From positions 186,001 to 250,000 of the forward strand of contig CAVRVS010000006.1 in assembly GCA_963724705.1 (NCBI GenBank): a DNA stretch of 64,000 nucleotides. Reading direction: 5' to 3'. The DNA comes from DASQPR01 sp963724705 (GTDB taxonomy: Bacteria; Actinomycetota; Actinomycetes; Mycobacteriales; Micromonosporaceae). Shown here one piece after another: positions 26,993-33,684 of this stretch. The notes beneath the pieces are model-generated. The model did no database searches. It saw nothing but the letters and a program-made list of their open reading frames with translations, and was not told the DNA's origin. Each line of letters starts with the position of its first letter. The stretch's first letter is position 1. Both the position numbers and the translations under genes were made by a program.

Positions 26993-27727
26993 ATGTCCCA
27001 GGCTCGCGAATATCGCGCCGTCGTGTTCGATTTCTTCGGCACGCTGACCGAGGCGGTCCAACGCGGACCCGGGCACAATCGAGTCGCGGCGATGCTCGGG
27101 TGCCCGGCCCTCGCGTTCGCGCGAGCGCTCGACGAGACCTTCACCGACCGTTCGACCGCATCGCTCGGTGACGCGATCGGATCGCTCGATGTGGTCGCCC
27201 GGTTGGCCGGTGGGCGTCCAACGGTAGCGGCGCTCCGGTCGGCGTACGCGGCCCGGATCGATGCCATACGAGCGGACACGCGATTGCGACCGGATGCCGT
27301 CGCGGTGCTGCGGGCGCTCCGCCGAGGCGGTCTGCGTACGGCCGTAGTGAGCGACTGCACCCCCGAGTTGGCGGAATTCTGGCCCGAGCTGCCGATCGCT
27401 GGCCTTCTCGATGCTCGCGTTCTCTCGACGGAGGAGCGTCACCACAAGCCCGATCCATGGATGTATATCGCGGCCGCGGTTCGCATCGGTGTCGAACCGC
27501 TGTCGTGCCTCTATGTGGGCGATGGTGGGAGTCATGAACTCAGCGGCGCCGCGGCGGTCGGAATGACGCCGGTCAAGCTGGCCGCGGCCGACCTTAGCCG
27601 GCACCTGGTATTCCGCCCCGATCCGTGGCACGGGCCGGAGGTACCAACGCTGACCGAGGTGCTCGACGTCGTCCGGCCGGCCATCCCGGCGCAGCGTCGG
27701 CGACCCGTGTCCTTGTCGACCGGATAA
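26993..27727 (+). CDS. HAD-family phosphatase
   Basis: A 244-residue haloacid-dehalogenase-superfamily hydrolase. The nucleophile motif is VVFDFFGTL with D13, where the usual second Asp two residues on is replaced by Phe. Motif II is VVSDC, motif III includes RHHKPDPWMY, and motif IV is YVGDGGSHEL. An FFGT variant of DxDGT is seen in some HAD phosphatases and dehalogenase-like members. The cap domain is helical. The role is probably small-metabolite dephosphorylation. ATG 26993 has GGAG upstream. It is divergent from the EamA gene and convergent with nuoB. Confidence 0.85.
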   Translation: MSQAREYRAVVFDFFGTLTEAVQRGPGHNRVAAMLGCPALAFARALDETFTDRSTASLGDAIGSLDVVARLAGGRPTVAALRSAYAARIDAIRADTRLRPDAVAVLRALRRGGLRTAVVSDCTPELAEFWPELPIAGLLDARVLSTEERHHKPDPWMYIAAAVRIGVEPLSCLYVGDGGSHELSGAAAVGMTPVKLAAADLSRHLVFRPDPWHGPEVPTLTEVLDVVRPAIPAQRRRPVSLSTG

Positions 27728-27737
27728 TCCGCGGCGC

Positions 27738-28337
27738 TCAGCTCGCGCCGTCGGGCGGCCGTACCACTGGAGTGGTGAGCGCGGCCGGATCGAACCGTGA
27801 CGTGCGGCCCGGCTCGGCGCCGGCACCCTGCTCGGCGGCGAGCCGGTCCTGCAGGCGCACGATGCCGCGCAGCAATGCCTCCGGCCGCGGCGGGCAGCCC
27901 GGCACGTAGACGTCGACCGGGATGAGCTGGTCGACGCCCTTCGTCACCGAGTACGAGTCCCAGTACGGGCCGCCGGAGTTCGAGCACGCTCCGAACGACA
28001 TCACGTACGGCGGCCCGGGCATCTCGTCATAGAACCGTTTGATGGCCGGAGCCATCTTGTCGGTGACGGTGCCGGAGACCACCAGAAGATCGATCTTCGC
28101 CGGACCGGCGGCGCTCGGATCGATGCCGGCCCGGGCGAGATCGTGGCGGCTCATCGATGCGGCGACGAACTCGACGGCGCAGCACGCCAACCCGAAGTTG
28201 AACACCCACAGCGCGTAGCGGCGACCCCAGTCGAGCGTGAACCGGATCGGTTCACCAGCGGCGGCGGGCATCTCGGGCACGTTGTTCACGCTACCGTGCA
28301 GACCGACTGTGGACGTCCTGGCAGGCTCGCTCGCCAC
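27738..28337 (-). CDS. nuoB: Orphan NuoB-like NADH-quinone oxidoreductase subunit
   Basis: About 199 residues from a GTG at 28337; ATG 28271 would give 177 and also fits. All four cluster-N2 cysteines are present: LACCAVEF (two adjacent), SFGACSNSGG and VPGCPPRPEAL. The stretches VSGTVTDKMAPAIKRFYDEMP and YSVTKGVDQLIPVDVYVPG are pure NuoB. It has no nuoA, nuoC or other complex I gene beside it. It lies 9 bp after the ATL gene and probably shares its transcript. The C-terminal 30 residues are extra relative to short NuoB forms. Could be a second complex I copy or a moonlighting [4Fe-4S] protein. Confidence 0.88.
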   Translation of the reverse strand: MASEPARTSTVGLHGSVNNVPEMPAAAGEPIRFTLDWGRRYALWVFNFGLACCAVEFVAASMSRHDLARAGIDPSAAGPAKIDLLVVSGTVTDKMAPAIKRFYDEMPGPPYVMSFGACSNSGGPYWDSYSVTKGVDQLIPVDVYVPGCPPRPEALLRGIVRLQDRLAAEQGAGAEPGRTSRFDPAALTTPVVRPPDGAS

Positions 28338-28346
28338 CGAAGCCCA

Positions 28347-28697
28347 TCAAGCGTCGGGATGCCAGAAGGCGGTCGCAAGGTCGACGTGATCGTGATTCGG
28401 GCCGCGCATCGGCGTGCCCTCGGCGCGATGCCGGCGCAGCGCCTCGACCTCGTGGCCGGGGACGAGACGGCCGGATGCGTTGACGACCCGGTGCCACGGG
28501 ACGCCGCCACCGTACTGAGCCATGATCGTGCCGACCCGACGCGGGCCGCCCCGGCCGAGCCACTCGGCAATCGAGCCGTACGTCATCACTCGCCCGGGCG
28601 GGATCTGCTCGACGAGAGCGAGTACCGCCTCGACGTACTCTTCGACCCCGTCGGATGCCGCGGCCGGTCCCTGAGTCCTGGAGCTACGGGGATCCAC
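28347..28697 (-). CDS. Alkyltransferase-like protein (ATL)
   Basis: A 116-residue MGMT-family DNA-binding protein. IPPGRVMTYGSIAEWLG begins the winged-helix domain and the site loop reads VPWHRVVNASGRL: Trp replaces the active Cys of the PCHRV motif, the defining feature of ATL proteins. ATLs bind O6-alkylguanine without repairing it and flag the lesion for nucleotide excision repair. GTG 28697 has GGTGGA upstream; a longer frame to 28739 is possible. It is divergent from proB (60 bp) and followed at once by nuoB. Confidence 0.9.
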   Translation of the reverse strand: MDPRSSRTQGPAAASDGVEEYVEAVLALVEQIPPGRVMTYGSIAEWLGRGGPRRVGTIMAQYGGGVPWHRVVNASGRLVPGHEVEALRRHRAEGTPMRGPNHDHVDLATAFWHPDA

Positions 28698-28756
28698 GGC
28701 TCCACCATATGGAATGCGATTGTGCCGCGCCCGATTCACCAGCGCAGAATGGGCAA

Positions 28757-29866
28757 ATGCGTCAGAGTGTGGCCGATGCGCGACGGATCGTGGTCAAGGT
28801 CGGTTCGTCGTCGCTCACCACGACCGCCGGCGGGCTCGACGGCGGCCGGGTGATCGCGCTCGTCGATGCCCTCGTCGGCGCCGTTCGGGAGGGCCGCGAG
28901 GTGGTCCTGGTGTCCTCGGGGGCCATCGCGGCCGGTCTCGCCCCGCTCGGCCTGCCCCGGCGACCGAACGATCTCGCCACCCAGCAGGCCGCGGCGAGCG
29001 TCGGGCAGGGACTCCTCATGCGGGCGTACGCGGAGGCGTTCGCGGGGCACACGACGACTGTGGGACAAGTGCTCCTGACCGTGGACGACGTGACGCGGCG
29101 CGCGCAGTATCGCAACGCGTACCGGACGCTGCGGCGCCTGCTCGACCTCGGTGCCGTCCCGATCGTCAATGAGAACGACACGGTGGCCACGGACGAAATT
29201 CGTTTCGGCGACAACGATCGGCTCGCCGCGCTCGTCGCCGCGCTGATCCACGCCGACACCCTCGTCCTCCTGTCCGATGTCGATGCGCTTTACACCGGTA
29301 AGCCCTCGCTACCGACGAGCCGCCGGGTCGAGGTCGTTTCCACTCCGGCCGATCTGTCCGGCATCGCGATCGGCCGGGCCGGGTCGGCCGGCGTCGGGAC
29401 CGGTGGGATGGTCACCAAGATCGAGGCGGCCCAGATTGCCACCGGTGCGGGCATCCCGGTCGTGTTGACGGGGGCAACGCTCGTGCCGGAGGTGTTGGCC
29501 GGCAAAGACGTCGGGACGTACTTCGAGCCGGCCGCCCGGCGGCCCCGGTCCCGCCTGTTCTGGCTCGCGCATGCGACCACTCCGCACGGCCGCCTGCATC
29601 TCGACGACGGCGCCGTCCGAGCCGTCGTCGGCCGCCGCGCCTCGCTCCTTCCGGCCGGGATCACCGGCGTGGACGGCCGCTTCGTCGCGGGCGAACCGGT
29701 CGATCTCGTCGACCCTGCGGGCCGCGCCGTCGCTCGTGGCCTGGTCAATTTCGATGCCGCCGAGCTGCCCGGATTACTCGGCCGATCGACGGCCGAACTC
29801 GCCGCGTCGCTCGGACCCGGCTACGACCGCGAAGTCGTCCATCGCGACGACCTCGTCCTGCTGTAA
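28757..29866 (+). CDS. proB: Glutamate 5-kinase
   Basis: A 369-residue enzyme for the first step of proline synthesis (glutamate + ATP to gamma-glutamyl phosphate). The kinase domain opens RRIVVKVGSSSLTTTAGG, with LVSSGAIAAG, PIVNENDTVA and GTGGMVTKIEAAQIA. The C-terminal PUA domain is present (from about residue 275, HLDDGAVRAVVGR), so it is the long bacterial form. ATG 28757 is followed 42 bp after the stop by proA in the same direction, the usual operon. The PUA-containing type is often feedback-inhibited by proline. Confidence 0.96.
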   Translation: MRQSVADARRIVVKVGSSSLTTTAGGLDGGRVIALVDALVGAVREGREVVLVSSGAIAAGLAPLGLPRRPNDLATQQAAASVGQGLLMRAYAEAFAGHTTTVGQVLLTVDDVTRRAQYRNAYRTLRRLLDLGAVPIVNENDTVATDEIRFGDNDRLAALVAALIHADTLVLLSDVDALYTGKPSLPTSRRVEVVSTPADLSGIAIGRAGSAGVGTGGMVTKIEAAQIATGAGIPVVLTGATLVPEVLAGKDVGTYFEPAARRPRSRLFWLAHATTPHGRLHLDDGAVRAVVGRRASLLPAGITGVDGRFVAGEPVDLVDPAGRAVARGLVNFDAAELPGLLGRSTAELAASLGPGYDREVVHRDDLVLL

Positions 29867-29908
29867 TTCCTCCTGCTGTAACTCGCACTGCCGGAAAGGG
29901 GGCGCGCC

Positions 29909-31180
29909 ATGACCACCGACAGGCCGCACACGGTCACCGAACTTGCCACGCGCGCGCGAGTCGCCGCGACCGCGCTCGCGAGCGCACACCGCGACGTCAA
30001 GGACGCCGCCCTGCACGCGATGGCGGACGCGCTAGATGCCCGTACCGGCGAAATCTTGGACGCGAACGCCTCGGATGTGGACGCGGCCCGCGCTGGCGGC
30101 ACGGCGGAGGCGATCATCGACCGCCTCGCGCTGACTGCGGCCCGGGTCGCAGCGAGCGCCCAGAGCCTGCGCGGCACCGCCGGGCTGGCGGATCCGGTCG
30201 GCGACGTCGTCCGCGGTTCGACGCTGGCAAATGGCCTGGAGGTACGGCAGATCCGCGTCCCGTTCGGCGTCGTCGGCATGATCTACGAGGCGCGACCGAA
30301 CGTGACCGTTGACGCGGCCGGCCTGTGCCTGAAGTCGGGCAACGCGGTGCTGCTGCGGGGCTCGTCCTCGGCATTTCGATCGAACACGGCGATTGTCGCG
30401 GCGCTGCGGGACGCGGTCGACAAGACGGGGCTGCCGTCCGACGCGATCCAGCTCGTCGACGCGTCGACCCGCGAGACCGTACGCGAGCTGATGACGGCGC
30501 GTGGGCTCGTCGACGTCCTGATCCCCCGGGGCGGCGCCGACCTCATCCGGTCGGTCGTCGACGGATCGACGGTGCCGGTGATCGAGACCGGAGTCGGCAA
30601 CTGCCACGTGTACGTCGACGCCGGCGCCGACCTCGACATGGCTCTGGAGATCCTGCTCAACGCGAAGACGTCACGGCCGTCGGTCTGCAACGCCGCCGAG
30701 TCGCTACTCGTGCACGCGTCCGTTGCGCCGGCGTTCCTGGCACGGGCGCTGCCGGCCCTCGACGCGGCCGGTGTGACGGTCCACGGCTCACCGGAGGTGG
30801 TTTCGGCCGGCGCGTCTGTCGGGGTGTCGGTTCCGGCCGCGACCGACGACGACTTCGGCCGCGAATACCTGTCCCTCGACCTGTCGGCGCGCGTCGTCGA
30901 CTCGCTCGACGAGGCGGTCGACCATATCCGGCGCTACGGCTCCGGGCACTCGGAGACGATCGTGACACGGTCGCTTGAGAGGTCTCGGGAGTTCACCACA
31001 GCCATCGACGCGGCCGTGGTGCTCGTCAACGCATCGAGCCGCTTCGTCGACGGCGGCGAATTCGGGTACGGCGCCGAGATCGGCATCTCGACGCAGAAGC
31101 TGCACGCCCGCGGTCCCATGGGCCTCGCCGAGCTGACGTCCACGAAGTACGTCGTCATCGGCACCGGACAGACCCGCTAA
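29909..31180 (+). CDS. proA: Gamma-glutamyl phosphate reductase
   Basis: A 423-residue aldehyde-dehydrogenase-fold enzyme, second step of proline synthesis: gamma-glutamyl phosphate + NADPH to glutamate semialdehyde. VRQIRVPFGVVGMIYEARPN and AVLLRGSSSAFRSNT are the nucleotide-binding region, SVCNAAESLLVH holds the catalytic Cys, and HSETIVTRS and FGYGAEIGISTQKLHARGPMG complete the signature. A GGAAAGGGGG box precedes the ATG. Ends at a strong hairpin. Normal family length. Confidence 0.97.
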   Translation: MTTDRPHTVTELATRARVAATALASAHRDVKDAALHAMADALDARTGEILDANASDVDAARAGGTAEAIIDRLALTAARVAASAQSLRGTAGLADPVGDVVRGSTLANGLEVRQIRVPFGVVGMIYEARPNVTVDAAGLCLKSGNAVLLRGSSSAFRSNTAIVAALRDAVDKTGLPSDAIQLVDASTRETVRELMTARGLVDVLIPRGGADLIRSVVDGSTVPVIETGVGNCHVYVDAGADLDMALEILLNAKTSRPSVCNAAESLLVHASVAPAFLARALPALDAAGVTVHGSPEVVSAGASVGVSVPAATDDDFGREYLSLDLSARVVDSLDEAVDHIRRYGSGHSETIVTRSLERSREFTTAIDAAVVLVNASSRFVDGGEFGYGAEIGISTQKLHARGPMGLAELTSTKYVVIGTGQTR

Positions 31181-31287
31181 CTCGCGCTCGCCCACCGTCC
31201 GTATCGCGGCGGCTCTGTCCGTACCACGTAACTCCGAGAGCCCCGCACCCAACGGCACGCAAGCGACCGGCGCACCGCAGCTAACGC

Positions 31288-31355
31288 GTCCGGCCGACCT
31301 TGCCCACGACGTAGATCAAGCCTGACCGCTGCGGCGTGGGTAAGGTCGGCCGGAC
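31288..31355. terminator. 21-bp inverted repeat after proA
   Basis: GTCCGGCCGACCTTGCCCACG (31288-31308) pairs with 31335-31355 across a 26-nt spacer with one G-U pair only. It lies between proA (stop 31180) and the stop of the toroid-fold gene (31362). No U-tract. Probable bidirectional terminator; the long loop is unusual. Confidence 0.8.
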
Positions 31356-31361
31356 AAGACG

Positions 31362-32192
31362 TCAGCGCAACCCGCGAATCGCCGCGAGCGTGGTGTGCAC
31401 GTCGAACGCTTCGCCATCGTCGCTGGCCCAGCCGCCGTCCGTACGCTGCGTCTGGCCGAGCCGCAGTCGGGCTGCCTCCAGGACTCCGTCCAGCGGCGAC
31501 AAGCCGACCCGGCGGAACGCCGCCGCGAGCCACGCGACGTCGGCGGCACTCATGTCCGGGATGCGGTCGGTGAGCCGGAGCTGGATCTGGGCGGATTCGT
31601 AGAACCAGCCGGTGTGGTAGAGCATGGCGCCGCCAAGCCAGCCGGCGACCAGGAACGACGGCCACGAGCCGTCGGGGCGCAGCGCGGCCCGGAACGCCTG
31701 GGTGGCGCGTGCCACCACTTCGGCATGGGTGGTCGCCTCGGGCGACGGCGCCGGTACGGGCGGCCCGGCGACCGTGAGCCAGAATCCGGCGTTGGCCGTG
31801 AGGTAGAGGCTCGCCTCCGGATCGCCCGGCTTGGCCCACGACGGCGCCGTGGAGGCGAGCGACTCGTCCTCCTGCCACATGCCGTCCCGCTGCTGGCGGC
31901 TGGCGAGCCACCGCACGGCCGCCCGGGCCGGATCGCGGTCGAGCGCACCGAGGTCGTCGAGTTCGGCCAGGCGGAAACAGGTTGCGTCGATGGACGGCTG
32001 ATCGCCGCCCCAGAACGCGGGCCAGCCGCCGGACGCGGTCTGTCCCATCTCGACCTTGGCGATCATGTCGGGGTGCGCCGGCAGCTCGGAACGCAGCCAC
32101 GATAGGCGAGCGCGGTCCACCTGATCGCCGCGGGCGACCACGAACCCGATCGCGGCGTCGATGTCGACCATGGAGGGAAGGCTACCGTTCAC
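31362..32192 (-). CDS. Prenyltransferase/squalene-cyclase-like alpha-alpha toroid protein
   Basis: A 276-residue soluble protein with repeated QxxDGxW-type motifs: GQTASGGWPAFW, SRQQRDGMWQED, ALRPDGSWPSF and QTQRTDGGWASDDG. These are hallmarks of the prenyltransferase/squalene-oxidase repeat superfamily. The DxDD protonation motif of class II terpene cyclases is not apparent and the length is half that of squalene-hopene cyclase, so it is a toroid relative of unknown role. GTG 32192 follows a GGGGGAAAGGGA box. It converges on proA. Confidence 0.82.
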   Translation of the reverse strand: MNGSLPSMVDIDAAIGFVVARGDQVDRARLSWLRSELPAHPDMIAKVEMGQTASGGWPAFWGGDQPSIDATCFRLAELDDLGALDRDPARAAVRWLASRQQRDGMWQEDESLASTAPSWAKPGDPEASLYLTANAGFWLTVAGPPVPAPSPEATTHAEVVARATQAFRAALRPDGSWPSFLVAGWLGGAMLYHTGWFYESAQIQLRLTDRIPDMSAADVAWLAAAFRRVGLSPLDGVLEAARLRLGQTQRTDGGWASDDGEAFDVHTTLAAIRGLR

Positions 32193-32247
32193 CGGGCCCG
32201 GTCCCTTTCCCCCGTGCTGCTACAAGATGTCTGTGCGATCGGACGTG

Positions 32248-32287
32248 AAACACCGGCCGAGCAGGCAATCCTGCTCGGCCGGTGTTT
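32248..32287. terminator. Perfect 18-bp hairpin with CAAT loop, 3' of moeZ
   Basis: AAACACCGGCCGAGCAGG and its complement enclose CAAT. It lies 25 bp past the moeZ stop and 56 bp upstream of the toroid gene start, ending in TTT on either strand, which gives a short U-run for moeZ transcripts. Confidence 0.87.
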
Positions 32288-32311
32288 AAAGCGAAGGGCA
32301 CTGTGGAACGG

Positions 32312-33490
32312 TCAGTAGCTCGGCAGAGCCGGGTCGATCTGCTTCACCCAGGACGTCACTCCACCCTGGACGTGTACGGCGTCCTTGAAGCCGGCCGCCT
32401 TGATCGCGGCGAGCGCCTCGGCCGACCGGATGCCGGTCTTGCAGTAGAGGACGATCTGCCGGTCCTGGGGCAGGTCGGCGAGGGCCTGACCGGACAGGAT
32501 GTCGCCCTTCGGCACCAGGCGCGCACCGGGGATCCGGACGATCTCCCACTCGGCCGGCTCCCGTACGTCGATCAGGTCGATCGGCTTATCGGCGTTCTGC
32601 CAGTCGCGCAGCTCGCCGACGGTGATCGTCGAGCCGAACGTGGCCTCGGCCGCCTCGTCGGAGACCGTTCCGCAGAAGTCGTCGTAGTCGATCAACTCGG
32701 TGACGGTCGGGTGCTCGCCGCAGACCGCGCAGTTCGGGTCTTTGCGGACCTTGACCGTACGGTAGTTCATCTCCAGGGCGTCGTAGACCATCAGCCGGCC
32801 AAGCAGCGGCTCGCCGATGCCGGCCAGCAGCTTGATCGCCTCGGTGACCTGGATCGAGCCGATGCTCGCGCACAGGACACCGAGCACGCCACCCTCGGCG
32901 CAGGACGGGACCATGCCGGGCGGCGGCGGCTCCGGGTAGAGGCAGCGGTAGCAGGGGCCGTACTCGGCCCAGAACACGCTGGCCTGACCGTCGAAGCGGT
33001 AGATCGACCCCCAGACGTACGGCTTGCCGAGCAGCACGGCGGCGTCGTTGACGAGGTAGCGCGTGGCGAAGTTGTCCGTGCCGTCGACGATCAGGTCGTA
33101 GTCGGCGAAGATCTGCATCGCGTTGTCGCGCGTCAGCGGCTCGCCGTGGATGTTCACCGTCACGTACGGGTTGATCTCGTGAATCGAGTCGCGGGCCGAT
33201 TCGGCCTTCGGCCGGCCGATGTCTGACTGGCCGTGAATGATCTGGCGCTGCAGGTTCGACTCGTCGACGGTGTCGAACTCGACAATCCCGAGCGTGCCGA
33301 CACCGGCGGCGGCCAGATACATCAACGCGGGCGACCCCAGGCCGCCGGCGCCGACGACCAGCACCTTGGCATTCTTGAGCCGTTTCTGGCCGGCCACGCC
33401 GACATCCGGGATGATCAGATGGCGTGAATACCGGCGGATCTCGTCGACGCTCAGCTCGGCGGCTGGCTCGACCAAGGGCGGCAAGGACAC
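32312..33490 (-). CDS. moeZ: Adenylyltransferase/sulfurtransferase MoeZ
   Basis: A 392-residue fusion of a ThiF/MoeB-type E1-like domain and a C-terminal rhodanese. The first activates the C-terminal Gly-Gly of small sulfur-carrier proteins (GAGGLGSPALMYLAAAGVG; R-containing NLQRQ loop; zinc CYRCLYPEPP and CAVCGEH). The rhodanese transfers sulfur from its active-site cysteine C350 (YCKTGIRS). Used for molybdopterin and other thiocarboxylate chemistry. GTG 33490 with AAGG upstream. In M. tuberculosis Rv3206c occupies the same place before a DUF3152 gene. Confidence 0.95.
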   Translation of the reverse strand: MSLPPLVEPAAELSVDEIRRYSRHLIIPDVGVAGQKRLKNAKVLVVGAGGLGSPALMYLAAAGVGTLGIVEFDTVDESNLQRQIIHGQSDIGRPKAESARDSIHEINPYVTVNIHGEPLTRDNAMQIFADYDLIVDGTDNFATRYLVNDAAVLLGKPYVWGSIYRFDGQASVFWAEYGPCYRCLYPEPPPPGMVPSCAEGGVLGVLCASIGSIQVTEAIKLLAGIGEPLLGRLMVYDALEMNYRTVKVRKDPNCAVCGEHPTVTELIDYDDFCGTVSDEAAEATFGSTITVGELRDWQNADKPIDLIDVREPAEWEIVRIPGARLVPKGDILSGQALADLPQDRQIVLYCKTGIRSAEALAAIKAAGFKDAVHVQGGVTSWVKQIDPALPSY

Positions 33491-33684
33491 GGAGATGACC
33501 TTTCAGTTTGTGGCGCCTGCGCGGGCAGGCTAGGCGTCGGACGCGCGCTGGTGCATGTCGCTTCGCACCGGAGCCGCCGACACATCTCGCAGACCCCTAT
33601 TGTCACTCACAGCTCAGACTTCGATCCGTGATCATTGACACGCAACGATTCTGAGCCCTCGGGAATTCCAGGGGGCGAGGAAGG

